Source of the DNA: RGIG8244 sp045639325
GTDB taxonomy: Bacteria > Verrucomicrobiota > Lentisphaeria > Victivallales > UBA1829
Reading direction: 5' to 3'
Length of the DNA: 64,000 nucleotides
NCBI GenBank assembly: GCA_045639325.1
Contig: JAZUCU010000031.1
Span: 7,523 to 71,522, forward strand
In this document: in pieces, positions 43,034 through 52,179 of the stretch
Layout: every line of letters starts with the position of its first letter
Numbering within the stretch: the first letter of the stretch is position 1
Position numbers and translations under genes: made by a program
Notes under the pieces: model-generated
Told to the model about the DNA's origin: nothing
The model's input: the letters and a program-made list of their open reading frames with translations, nothing else
Database searches by the model: none

Positions 43034-45238
43034 TCAGAATTCCTTGGTCTGCTTATAATCCGCCTTGTACGCCTTGGTCTGTTCCAGAGAAACCAGGCCC
43101 TGATTATAGAGATTTTCCAACGATTTTTCCAACGTACACATCCCGTCTTTCCAGCTCGTCTCAATCACAGACTGCAGCTGATGCGTTCTGCCTTCCCGTA
43201 CCAGGGAAAGAATCGGCGGTGTGCCGAGCATGACTTCAAACGCAGCGGCTCTGCCTGCACCGTCAAGACGCGGCAGCAGACGTTGTGACAGCACGCCAAG
43301 CAGTACGCCGCTCAACTGAAGTCGAATCTGATTCTGCTGTGCGGGGGGAAACGAATCCACAATACGGTCGATTGTCTGCGGTGCGCTGTTGGTATGAATT
43401 GTAGCAAGCACCAGATGTCCGGTTTCCGCAGCCGTCAACGCGGCGGCAATGGTTTCGATATCCCGCATTTCCCCAACCATGATCACATCGGGATCCTGAC
43501 GGAGTGCGTATTTGAGAGCGGTGGCGAAACTCTTTGTATCGGTGTGCAATTCGCGCTGTTCCACAATGGAGTGGATATTTTCGTGCACAAATTCGATGGG
43601 GTCTTCGATGGTGATAATGTGCTTTGCATTTTTGCGGTTGATCATGTTGATCAAACTCGCCAATGTAGTGGATTTGCCGCTGCCCGTAGGCCCGGTCACA
43701 AGAATCAAGCCCTGCTGTTTCAATGCAAGCCGTACAACCGCAGGCGGCAGGGAAAGATCTTCCGGGGAAGGGATTCTGGCATTGATGATACGGCACACCA
43801 CGCCGAGACAATTTTTCTGATAGAATGCATTGATACGGAAACGACAGGAATCTTTACCGGATTCGACCAGTTTTTTATCGTTATTAAAAGAGACGGAAAG
43901 GGCAAAATCCAATTCCCGTTTTTCCTCCAGTTCGGCACGCTGACTCTGATTGATCACGCTGTAAAGCAGTCGCTTGATATCTGCCCGGCTCAACGGGGGC
44001 AGATCCAGCGCACGCAATGCTCCATTGATCCGCAAATTCGGGCTTGCGGCGAAAGAAAGATGCAAATCGCTGGCGCCATTGACAATGGCAGTACGGAGCA
44101 GACGGCGCATATCGACCGCATTCCCGGCATCGTTTTCCGATCCGTCACTGTAATAACTGCGGAAGGAATCAACGCCGCTTTCCATGCCCTTGACCAGCAG
44201 GTCAAATTCTTCCGGATTGGAGGATGCCGCTCTGCCGTCTGTCAGCGTGATTTTTCCTTCCCGGTACAGTTTGTAAATCGCCCGGTTGAAGATCATCATA
44301 TCATCCCCCGAATTCCGGCGGAGAACGTCATCCAGCGAATGAAAATCCCGGTTGGAAATGAGCTTACGGACAAATGTCGAACCGCGGAGAATTTCCATTG
44401 CGGGGTACATTCCGGTGTGATCGGCAGACGGAATCAGGCGTTGCGCAAGAATGGCATTCGTCACAGTTCCCAGGTCTGCCGATGCCTGAGCACGCAAAGA
44501 TTCCGGGTAAAGATTGATCACGCGTTCCACTGCCTGAATGGTATCCGCTGTATGGAGAGTGCAGATAACCAGATGTCCGGTCAGGGCGGCATTGATCACA
44601 TTCTGCATCGTTTCCAGATCGCGCATTTCGCCAATAACGATGACGTCCGGATTTTCCCGCATGGCGCTGTGGAGTGCTGCGGAAAAACTGACCGTATCGG
44701 TATTGATTTCGCGTTGGGAAATAACGCTCTGCACATCCTGATGAACAAATTCGACGGGGTCTTCCAAGGTCAGAATATGACGTTTTTTTGTCTGATTGAT
44801 ATAGTTGATCATTGCCGCCAACGTAGTGGATTTACCGCAGCCAGTACTGCCGGTCAAAAGAATCAAACCGTGAGGTTCATCGCACAACTCAGCCAGCAGC
44901 GGCGGAAGATTCAAAGATTCGAAGGTGACGCTGTTCCCCTGAAGGACGGGGCGGATTGCAGCAGCGGGTCCCGCCAGAGTATCGAAGAAATTGATTCGGA
45001 AACGATGGATTCCGCTTGACCAGGAAGCATCGCATGCGCCCTGCTCCTGATAGATATTTTCCAATGTCGGAGAAAGTACAGTTTTCCGGAACGACTCGAT
45101 TTCTGCCGCCGTGACAGGTGCCTGATGTTCCTTTATAATTTCACCGTTTTTGCGAAATGCAGGCGTCTTGCCGGCAGATAAAAATAAATCGGAGATTCCG
45201 TATTGGACAGCATACGTCAATAATTCAGGAATTGTCAT
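43034..45238 (-). CDS. Tandem PilT-type type IV pilus retraction ATPase (two ATPase domains in one chain)
   Basis: 734 residues made of two complete PilT/PilU modules. Module 1 (about 1-360) has SDLFLSAG, Walker A GSTGCGKST at 130-138, ILTLEDPVEF, Walker B DVIVIGEMRDLET and HTADTIQAVER. Module 2 (about 385-734) has SDLHLSFA, Walker A GPTGSGKST near 515, IITIEDPIEFVHE, DVIMVGEMRDIET and HTNSAPQTIDR. PilT normally works as a hexamer of single modules, so one chain here supplies two. Module 2 is closer to PilT; module 1 could be the PilU-like partner (inference). The start at 45238 follows a GATC spacing after the preceding stop. Confidence 0.93.
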   Translation of the reverse strand: MTIPELLTYAVQYGISDLFLSAGKTPAFRKNGEIIKEHQAPVTAAEIESFRKTVLSPTLENIYQEQGACDASWSSGIHRFRINFFDTLAGPAAAIRPVLQGNSVTFESLNLPPLLAELCDEPHGLILLTGSTGCGKSTTLAAMINYINQTKKRHILTLEDPVEFVHQDVQSVISQREINTDTVSFSAALHSAMRENPDVIVIGEMRDLETMQNVINAALTGHLVICTLHTADTIQAVERVINLYPESLRAQASADLGTVTNAILAQRLIPSADHTGMYPAMEILRGSTFVRKLISNRDFHSLDDVLRRNSGDDMMIFNRAIYKLYREGKITLTDGRAASSNPEEFDLLVKGMESGVDSFRSYYSDGSENDAGNAVDMRRLLRTAIVNGASDLHLSFAASPNLRINGALRALDLPPLSRADIKRLLYSVINQSQRAELEEKRELDFALSVSFNNDKKLVESGKDSCRFRINAFYQKNCLGVVCRIINARIPSPEDLSLPPAVVRLALKQQGLILVTGPTGSGKSTTLASLINMINRKNAKHIITIEDPIEFVHENIHSIVEQRELHTDTKSFATALKYALRQDPDVIMVGEMRDIETIAAALTAAETGHLVLATIHTNSAPQTIDRIVDSFPPAQQNQIRLQLSGVLLGVLSQRLLPRLDGAGRAAAFEVMLGTPPILSLVREGRTHQLQSVIETSWKDGMCTLEKSLENLYNQGLVSLEQTKAYKADYKQTKEF

Positions 45239-45240
45239 GA

Positions 45241-45864
45241 TCAAACAACCTTTCGCAATGCGGCACACCGGGTCAGGATGGCACGTTTTTCACTTTCATT
45301 ATAACAGCGTCGTTCCGCTTCCTTTGCGAGGATCTGCACGATAAAAGCGGCAGGGCGTAAATTTCGTGCAGAATCGGCATAAAACAGAAGAAGCTGCAAG
45401 TTGTGCTTGTTATTCTTTTCCCGCTGAGCGGAACGGAAGAATTTTTCCATTGTCTCCAACCCTTCGTCCGCATAACCGGGAGAATTCATACATGCCTGGG
45501 CATAAATCAACACCACTTCCGGATTCCGGAATGCATCGGACGGCAAAGCCTGTATATCATCAATCACTTTCTGATATGCACCATTGGCAAGATCGCCGTA
45601 GTAAGCGGAAAGAACAATCGGTGCTTTGTCAAGAAAACGGCGGGGCATCAACAGAAAATCGGTAAAGTTTTCTGCAAATCCGGGAAGATAATAACGGATG
45701 CAGAGCATGGTTGCAATCACCCCGACCGGCAAAGCGGCAAGGAGAAAAAGCGGAATATTTCCATTATGAAAAGCAAGCAAAGTCAGATACACAGCAAAAA
45801 GAAATGCGGCAGCACTGATAAGCCGCATAATGAAAAAACTGATTTTATCTGAATTATGTCCCAT
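45241..45864 (-). CDS. Membrane protein of unknown function, possibly TPR-like
   Basis: About 207 residues: two hydrophobic helices (LISAAAFLFAVYLTLLAF and IPLFLLAALPVGVIATMLC) then a helical soluble part whose VLSAYYGDLANGAYQKVIDDI and EKFFRSAQREKN patterns suggest TPR-like pairs. I prefer the ATG at 45864, with AGGA about 9 nt upstream. An extended -10 lies just before at 45906-45914. It precedes the tandem PilT gene by 2 bp, so the two are coupled and it may belong to the pilus machinery. No family assignment. Confidence 0.65.
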   Translation of the reverse strand: MGHNSDKISFFIMRLISAAAFLFAVYLTLLAFHNGNIPLFLLAALPVGVIATMLCIRYYLPGFAENFTDFLLMPRRFLDKAPIVLSAYYGDLANGAYQKVIDDIQALPSDAFRNPEVVLIYAQACMNSPGYADEGLETMEKFFRSAQREKNNKHNLQLLLFYADSARNLRPAAFIVQILAKEAERRCYNESEKRAILTRCAALRKVV

Positions 45865-45905
45865 ACATCTTTTTCCTGAACAAAAAACATTCATCTCCGG
45901 AGAAT

Positions 45906-45914
45906 AATGTAGCA
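45906..45914 (-). promoter_or_regulatory. Extended -10 before the membrane protein/tandem PilT operon
   Basis: On the minus strand TGC directly precedes TACATT (45911-45906). No good -35 box is visible 17 bp upstream, so the promoter would rely on the extended -10. Confidence 0.35.
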
Positions 45915-45973
45915 TACAAAATCAGATTTTCCAGACCATTTGGGCAAAAATGCAGGATAATTATATTTTTTAT

Positions 45974-46001
45974 TTGATTTTTCCCTTTCCAATGCTAAAG
46001 T
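45974..46001 (+). promoter_or_regulatory. Predicted promoter of the radical SAM-hotdog locus
   Basis: TTGATT and TAAAGT are separated by 16 bp, with TGC directly before the -10. Transcription would begin about 20 nt before the start at 46029. Confidence 0.45.
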
Positions 46002-46028
46002 ATAGCACCGTTTTTTATAAATAGATTC

Positions 46029-47546
46029 ATGTTACAGGACGCTTGCGTAAATATGATGGATTGTTCCGAATTGATTCCCATCGGTCCCGGGTCAGGTGAC
46101 CCCAGATTCGATTTTTCTGATGACGATATACGTACCGCCATCGAACAGGGAAAATTGCTGTCTGCCGAATTGGAACTTACACGGGCTTGTAATTACCGGT
46201 GTATTTATTGCTATGCCGCCGATCCCAATGGCGTGAATATCTCCAACGAACTGACATTTGATGAAATCAGCAATGTATTGGATCAAATCGCGGAACTGGG
46301 CGCACGGAAAATCATTCTTCTCGGCGGTGAACCATTGATTTACCCCCGGCTGAAAGAAGTTCTGGACCTCATTTACAGCAAAGGCATGGTGGCGGAAATC
46401 TTTACGAACGGAGCGCTGGTGACCGATGAAATGGCAAAAATGCTTGCCGCCTATCCTGTACGGGTCATCGTCAAACTCAATACCATGGATCCGGAACTGC
46501 ATGACCATTTGACCGGGGTCAAAAACTCTCTCGATATCTCTTTCCGCGCCATTGAATGTTTGCAAAAAGCCGGATATGATAAAATGAATAACATGCTCGG
46601 TGCAACAACCATTCTTGCCGTCAGCAACATTGCAGAAGCGCCCGGAATGCGGCGCTGGATGCGGGAACGGAAACTGCTCCCGTATTTTGAAGTCATCACT
46701 CCCCAGGGGCGCATTCTGGATCATCAGACGCTGATCCCGACTCCGGCTGCCGTATACGAAACATTTGTCAAATTGGCAGAAATCGACCGGGAATATGGAA
46801 TCGAATGGGATCCCCAGCCGCCGATTGCCGGTGGTAAATGTTTCCGGCATCAATATTCCTGCGTCATCGGCAGCAGCGGTACCGTCACACCGTGTGTCGG
46901 TTTGACAGCAGAACTGGGCAACGTGCGGCAAACTCCGCTGAAAACCATTCTTGCCGACAGCCTGATTCTCTATCATCTGAAAAATTACCGTCAATTCATC
47001 AAAGGGCCGTGTGCGAAATGCGACAAAGCAGAACATTGTTACGGCTGCCGCGGCGCAGCGTATCAAGTCACCGGCGATTATCTGGCATCGGATCCGACCT
47101 GCTGGAGAAATGCGGATAAGCTGGATCAGATCAAATGTCTGCCCTTTTCCTCAAAAGGTGCACTGCCCCATGGCGGGCCGATGTTGATTGTGGATGAATT
47201 GCTGGAAATCGGAGAAAGAACCACGATCAGCCGTTCCATCGTGCGGGAAGATAACCCGTTCCGTCATGCCGATGGAACACTCGGACGGGAAATTCTGGTG
47301 GAATATGCGGCTCAGACTGCGGCGTTGATGGACAGCATGGAACATGACGGCAAGGTATCCCCGGGGATGCTGGTGGAAGTGCAGAAATTCAATATTTCCG
47401 GCACACCCCGCGTTGGAGATGAAATCCGGGTATATCTGAAGAAAGAATACGATTTCAATATCTGGCATGGCGTATCGATCCGTATTGAAATCAATGGAAC
47501 AGAAGCTGCCGAAGGGGAACTCAAGTTATGTATATTCGACTCCTGA
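46029..47546 (+). CDS. Radical SAM/SPASM protein fused to ApeP-like hotdog dehydratase domain
   Basis: A 505-residue fusion. The radical SAM cluster is C54-x3-C58-x2-C61 (RACNYRCIYCYA), followed by GGEPLIY. A SPASM-type C-terminal cluster comes next (KCFRHQYSCVIGSSG, then PCVG, CAKCDKAEHCYGCRG), used by radical SAM maturases that act on peptides or proteins. From about residue 385 a hotdog domain begins: LPHGGPMLIVDELLEI and LVEYAAQTAALM, like ApeP 3-hydroxyacyl-ACP dehydratases of aryl polyene loci. Joining a peptide-maturase-like domain to an acyl-ACP dehydratase-like domain is unusual. It overlaps the LolA-like gene by 19 bp, so both are made together. Confidence 0.88.
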   Translation: MLQDACVNMMDCSELIPIGPGSGDPRFDFSDDDIRTAIEQGKLLSAELELTRACNYRCIYCYAADPNGVNISNELTFDEISNVLDQIAELGARKIILLGGEPLIYPRLKEVLDLIYSKGMVAEIFTNGALVTDEMAKMLAAYPVRVIVKLNTMDPELHDHLTGVKNSLDISFRAIECLQKAGYDKMNNMLGATTILAVSNIAEAPGMRRWMRERKLLPYFEVITPQGRILDHQTLIPTPAAVYETFVKLAEIDREYGIEWDPQPPIAGGKCFRHQYSCVIGSSGTVTPCVGLTAELGNVRQTPLKTILADSLILYHLKNYRQFIKGPCAKCDKAEHCYGCRGAAYQVTGDYLASDPTCWRNADKLDQIKCLPFSSKGALPHGGPMLIVDELLEIGERTTISRSIVREDNPFRHADGTLGREILVEYAAQTAALMDSMEHDGKVSPGMLVEVQKFNISGTPRVGDEIRVYLKKEYDFNIWHGVSIRIEINGTEAAEGELKLCIFDS

Positions 47547-48151
47547 TTCTTTTGATTGCAACTGCCGTACTCCCGCTTCATGCATCGGATCCGGTCAAAT
47601 ATCTGGAAAAAGCTGCCGCCTGCATGGAGAAAAATACCAGTGTCAATGCCAATTTCAAACAGGTCAAAAAGCTGAAAGCATTCGTGATGCCGCTGACTAT
47701 CACCGGTGAATTGTGCATGGATCGGTCTGGCAGATTCGCCTGGCATGTGTATACCCCGGTGCAATATTCCTGTATCATCCGCGATGGAAAACTGATGCAA
47801 TGGGATGCCGATACAGGCAAGACCTATACTCTTTCCCTCAAATCCAATGCCGGATTACGTTATCTGGCTCATTCGCTGCAAAATTATTTCTCCGGCAATT
47901 TTATGGAAATGAAGAAAGATTTCACACCGACTGAATGGACCAAAGATCATTTTCTGGTCATGCAGCCGAAAAAAGACATCCCCGCCGCCGCATTCATCAA
48001 AGAAATCCGGTTCCGTTTCTCTAAAGATTTCCGCAGTCTTGAACAAATAAAAATCGAAGAAACGACTGGCGATCTGGCTGAAATCACCTTTACAGAAATG
48101 AAACTCAATCAGGCAATACCGGAGGCAAAATGGCTGCCCGGCGGAAAATGA
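47528..48151 (+). CDS. LolA-like outer-membrane carrier protein
   Basis: A 207-residue protein with a Sec signal (LLILLIATAVLPLHAS) and LolA-like mature sequence: VNANFKQVKKLKAFV, ITGELCMDRSGRFAWHVYTP, YSCIIRDGKLMQWDADTGK. LolA carries acylated proteins or lipids across the periplasm, and LolA-like proteins of aryl polyene loci are thought to carry the lipid product. It overlaps both the hotdog fusion upstream and the MMPL exporter downstream, so it is part of a three-gene unit. General cellular LolA is probably encoded elsewhere. Confidence 0.85.
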   Translation: MYIRLLILLIATAVLPLHASDPVKYLEKAAACMEKNTSVNANFKQVKKLKAFVMPLTITGELCMDRSGRFAWHVYTPVQYSCIIRDGKLMQWDADTGKTYTLSLKSNAGLRYLAHSLQNYFSGNFMEMKKDFTPTEWTKDHFLVMQPKKDIPAAAFIKEIRFRFSKDFRSLEQIKIEETTGDLAEITFTEMKLNQAIPEAKWLPGGK

Positions 48152-51081
48152 TCCATACCCTGTTTTCGATTTACAGAAATGAAAAACGCCTGCTGATGAC
48201 CCTTGCCGGGATTTGTGTGTTGGCAGCGATCATTTTCATCACGATTCCATTCAAAAATGATATTTCCAAGATGCTCCCTGATGGGTCGGAATCTATGCGC
48301 TGTTATCAGACCATTTCCGATTCCGCCATGTTTAATAAGGCTCCTATACTCTTTCTTGCGGAAGATGATACAACGTTTCAGACCGGAGAATTCGCAAAAA
48401 AACTGGAACGTTTTGTGGCATCTCTTAAAGACGAAAAAGAAATCCGGAGAGTCGATTACAAACTGTTGGAGCAATCCCCTGTCGAAACCGTGCGTACCCT
48501 GATTCCGTACCTGCCCCAATATCTTCCCGCCCCCCAATGGAATGCCGACCGTTTCGTGAAAAATTGTCTGCACCAGTTCTATCTGCCGTCCGCAACCGGG
48601 CGCAGCGCCATGTTGGCGATCGATCCACCGGGAATGACTGGACAACTCTTTGCACGGTTGGAAGAATTCCGGAAAGTCTCCAATTTCACCGCAGAAATGA
48701 ATACGCCGTATGTAGTTTCCCCCGATCGGAAACATCTGCTTGTCATGCTGGAAACGGCCTCACCACCCGCCGACCCCAATGGCGGCAAAACCTTACTTGC
48801 CAGCGTGGAAGCGAAACTCAAAGCGGCAGGTTTTACGCCGGATAAAGATGTCAGACTCCTGTTTCCACACCGGCGCGCCATCGCCAACGAACAGGTTCTG
48901 AAAAAAGATATTACGATGGTCACAATTCTCTCCATCATCATCTTTACCCTGCTGATTATCTTCATTTACCGGTGCGATCCGGCAACTTTCCTGATCCCCG
49001 CATTGCCGTTTCTCTCAGCATTCCTCACCGCCGCATTGATGGCTCTCTGTTTCCGCATACCGTTGTTTTTCGTCGTCGGAATGGGGGGAATCGTCATCAG
49101 CCTTGCCCTGGATTACGGGATCCATATTTACGGGGCAATGACCGATGGCAGATCTTACCGGTCATTACGGGCAATTCTGCCGCCGCTGTTTGCGGCTACC
49201 GCAACATCCTGCACCGCATTTCTACTGTTCCTGACCTCGAAAACAGATGCCATCCGCCAATTGGGATTCTTCTCCGGCATCAGTTTGTTCATCAGTCTTT
49301 TCCTGATGCTTTGTCTGTTGCCGCCGATTTTCCGAAAAAGAAAAAAATATCAGAATGAATGGCTGATGCATTGGGATCCAACGTCATTGTCCAAAAATCA
49401 CCCCCGGGCAGTCGCCGGAATATGGATTTTGCTGATTCTCGGCGCCGTCGCCGCTTTGCCGCTGACAAAGTTCTATTTCGACGTGCGCCAATTCGATCTC
49501 TCTCCGCCGGAATATGATAAGGACGATGCTCTGACATCGGAACTTTTCCAGGCAGGGCAGACACCCGGCATGGCTCTGTTTCATGGGAAAACGCGGGAGG
49601 AAGCACTGGCGAACGCCGCAAAAGCACAGGGCATCCCCGGCTGTTTCCTGCCGAACCGGATCATTCCGACTGATGCGGAACGGGCAGAAAATCTGGCATC
49701 CTGGCGGAAAATCGACTGGCAGAAGTTTCAGAACGATGTCCGCACAGCTGCAAAAAAATACGGCTTCCAGGCGGATTATTTTGACCCGTTCCTGAATACC
49801 ATTCAGCAGGGGCTCCATGCGCCGCCATCCGATATTCCGGCAGGCTTCCGCAATATTGCTGACCGTATTCTGGTGGAAAGCAAGTCCGGAGAATGGAATG
49901 CCGCCGTGCTGTACAAAGACACGGAAGAAATCCGGATGAGATTGGTGGAACTGCCTCATTCTACAATTATTTCCAGACATTATTTCCCTCTCATCATGGC
50001 GCGGGACATCTTCTTCGGCATCGTGGGGCTTGCCATTGCAGGAATCGTTGCAGTGATCATCCTCACATTCTGCTATTTCCGGTCGGCGCGGGATACCATG
50101 CTGGCATTGATTCCGGTCATCTCCTCCCTGCTTTTCACAGCGGCTCTGTTTGCGATAACAGAAAAACGGATCAATATCCCTGTTATGACCGGAGCAATTA
50201 TTCTCTGCGGTCTGGCGGTGGATTATGGAATCTTTTCCATTCATGCGCTGAAAACCGGAGATACAAAGTCCATCTTCCGGTCCGTCACACTTTCGGCCGT
50301 GACAACGGCGGCAGGGGGATTGACGGTTGCCTTTACCCGCCACCCGATGCTTCGGGATGCGGGTTTGACCCTGATTGCCGGAATCCTCTTTGCCTGGTTC
50401 ACCGCTTTGTTCCTGTTGCCTGCCATTGTGAACCATGCACGGAAAACGGTTCTGCTTCTTCTGATTGCCGTCATATCAGCCGTCACTTGCGGATGCCGCA
50501 TGCCAATACCGTTTGAGTATAAGGAGTTTCCGAATTTGACGGAACAAACCGCCACTTCTGCAAATCTGCCGTCACCGGTACGGGCAAAGAAATTCCAATG
50601 CGCCGGATCCATGGTCATGGACTTCAAAGTTTTCCGGATGAATACGCTGTTTATGGCAGAATGGGACGGCAAGGTATTGCAAAGTGCCGGATTCTCTCCC
50701 GCAGGCGCTAAGATATTTGAAATCAAAGGAAATGAAGCGGGAGTGGAAACTTATTATTTCATCCCCATGGAAAATGCACTGAAAAATCCGGAATCCATCG
50801 CACGGGAGCTTTTGACCGATCTGCTCCGCATCTTCCCGGCACAATACGGCAGCAATCGAACCTTTGACGGTAAAAAACATGTGATCAGCCGGGATGAGAA
50901 AAATAATGTAGAATACATCTTTGCCGGCAAAGAAATAAAATTGATAAAAGCAATCGGTAATGGTTGGGAAACAGGATATTATAAATATGACGGCACGTTC
51001 CCCGTCAATTTTGTTTATGACCGTACCACATTCAATGGATATCGGCTCATCTTCCGGATCAACACAGTTATTTGGAAGTAA
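48130..51081 (+). CDS. MMPL/RND-type exporter fused to a DUF3261-like lipoprotein domain
   Basis: 983 residues. The first 770 are a two-repeat MMPL exporter: helix at 20-40, a large periplasmic loop, five helices near 260-400, then the same pattern again ending near 770. Family signatures are SLALDYGIHI and GLAVDYGIFSIHALKTG. A second hydrophobic segment ends at Cys787/Cys789 (AVTCGCRMP), like a lipobox, and the last 190 residues resemble the DUF3261 lipoprotein of aryl polyene loci. These are normally two genes. Fusion of exporter and lipoprotein would fix their stoichiometry; an alternative is a frame artefact, but the frame runs open through both parts. It overlaps the LolA-like gene by 22 bp and the convergent WaaG gene by 14 bp. 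Confidence 0.83.
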   Translation: MAARRKMIHTLFSIYRNEKRLLMTLAGICVLAAIIFITIPFKNDISKMLPDGSESMRCYQTISDSAMFNKAPILFLAEDDTTFQTGEFAKKLERFVASLKDEKEIRRVDYKLLEQSPVETVRTLIPYLPQYLPAPQWNADRFVKNCLHQFYLPSATGRSAMLAIDPPGMTGQLFARLEEFRKVSNFTAEMNTPYVVSPDRKHLLVMLETASPPADPNGGKTLLASVEAKLKAAGFTPDKDVRLLFPHRRAIANEQVLKKDITMVTILSIIIFTLLIIFIYRCDPATFLIPALPFLSAFLTAALMALCFRIPLFFVVGMGGIVISLALDYGIHIYGAMTDGRSYRSLRAILPPLFAATATSCTAFLLFLTSKTDAIRQLGFFSGISLFISLFLMLCLLPPIFRKRKKYQNEWLMHWDPTSLSKNHPRAVAGIWILLILGAVAALPLTKFYFDVRQFDLSPPEYDKDDALTSELFQAGQTPGMALFHGKTREEALANAAKAQGIPGCFLPNRIIPTDAERAENLASWRKIDWQKFQNDVRTAAKKYGFQADYFDPFLNTIQQGLHAPPSDIPAGFRNIADRILVESKSGEWNAAVLYKDTEEIRMRLVELPHSTIISRHYFPLIMARDIFFGIVGLAIAGIVAVIILTFCYFRSARDTMLALIPVISSLLFTAALFAITEKRINIPVMTGAIILCGLAVDYGIFSIHALKTGDTKSIFRSVTLSAVTTAAGGLTVAFTRHPMLRDAGLTLIAGILFAWFTALFLLPAIVNHARKTVLLLLIAVISAVTCGCRMPIPFEYKEFPNLTEQTATSANLPSPVRAKKFQCAGSMVMDFKVFRMNTLFMAEWDGKVLQSAGFSPAGAKIFEIKGNEAGVETYYFIPMENALKNPESIARELLTDLLRIFPAQYGSNRTFDGKKHVISRDEKNNVEYIFAGKEIKLIKAIGNGWETGYYKYDGTFPVNFVYDRTTFNGYRLIFRINTVIWK

Positions 51082-52174
51082 TTACATCTGCCGCAATGGC
51101 TGCGCGACGGGTAAAATCCAACGTTCCGGAAAGTTCCATTGCCTTTTCTTTGTACTGAGACAGACGGCCCAACGTTTCCGCAAGAAGTTCGCCAAATGTT
51201 TTTGCATCAAAGGGCTCCGGGATCACCACACCGGCATCCCCGACCATTGAAGCATAACCGCAAACCGCAGAACAAATCACCGGCACTCCGGATGCCAAAG
51301 CTTCTGCGAGAACCGTTCCTGTTGCCTCTTTTCTTGCCGGATGAACCATCAAATCTGCGGCGGCAAGATAGGCATAAACATCATCCCGGGGGCCTGCGAA
51401 TATCGTTTGATGTTTGATTCCAATACGTTCCGACTGTTGAACAAATTGTTCCCGTCGTTTGGGATCGTTTCCACCAATCAAACAGAGAACGCATTTTTTC
51501 CGGACCTCTTCCGGCAAAGCGGCAACGGCATTCAGGGTACGGTCGATTCCCTTACAATGGAAGTCGGCGGCAACACTGATCAGAAGTATTTGATCATCAG
51601 CGAGATTTAATTCTTTCCGTTTTTCCTCCCGAAGACAGATTGTATGTTCATTTCTCATACATTTTTGGTCACCTGCCGGGGGCAAAAGGGTGAAACGTTC
51701 CTCCGGCGTTCCATAGTACGCCATGTAATCCTTTTTCTGACGCTGATCCAAATAAAGAATGTGCGTTTTTGCCGCCGGTTCAAGAATACTCTTTTCCTGT
51801 CGGAGAAACGTTTTATAGCGGGGCAACAAACGCAAGAGCTTGCTTTTGTGCGCCAAACCGGCAGCATAGCAGTCATCCCCGGCAAAATAAACATCCGCAC
51901 CGCCCATACGGTTGAACGTGACGGTCCGGTCAAATTCTCCGTTATGAATCCGTTCTGCAAACCGTTTTTCAAACTCATCCGCCCTGCCATGATTCGTCAC
52001 TTTTTTCAACGGGAGTATTTCCACATGAAGAAAGGAAGGGATATCGCCTTCCCAGCTGCCGGTGAAACAAGTCACTTCATGTCCACGGGCGGCGACTTCG
52101 GACATAGTCCGCATAAAATCCTTCTGGAGTCCGCCCCAGGGAAAATATTTGAAGATGGCAAAGGCGATTTTCAT
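51068..52174 (-). CDS. waaG: WaaG-like lipopolysaccharide glucosyltransferase (GT4)
   Basis: A 368-residue GT-B glycosyltransferase close in pattern to enterobacterial WaaG, which adds the first outer-core glucose to LPS. Matches include FKYFPWGGLQKDFMR, TGSWEGD, TNHGR, YFAGDDCYAAGLA, SVAADFHCKGIDR and HPARKEATGTVLAEAL with the EX7E-type motif. The ATG at 52174 follows GGAG by 8 nt; upstream starts overlap epmA. It is the third gene of the efp-epmA operon. Glucose may not be the actual sugar in this phylum. Confidence 0.85.
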   Translation of the reverse strand: MKIAFAIFKYFPWGGLQKDFMRTMSEVAARGHEVTCFTGSWEGDIPSFLHVEILPLKKVTNHGRADEFEKRFAERIHNGEFDRTVTFNRMGGADVYFAGDDCYAAGLAHKSKLLRLLPRYKTFLRQEKSILEPAAKTHILYLDQRQKKDYMAYYGTPEERFTLLPPAGDQKCMRNEHTICLREEKRKELNLADDQILLISVAADFHCKGIDRTLNAVAALPEEVRKKCVLCLIGGNDPKRREQFVQQSERIGIKHQTIFAGPRDDVYAYLAAADLMVHPARKEATGTVLAEALASGVPVICSAVCGYASMVGDAGVVIPEPFDAKTFGELLAETLGRLSQYKEKAMELSGTLDFTRRAAIAADVITSK

Positions 52175-52179
52175 AGTCA

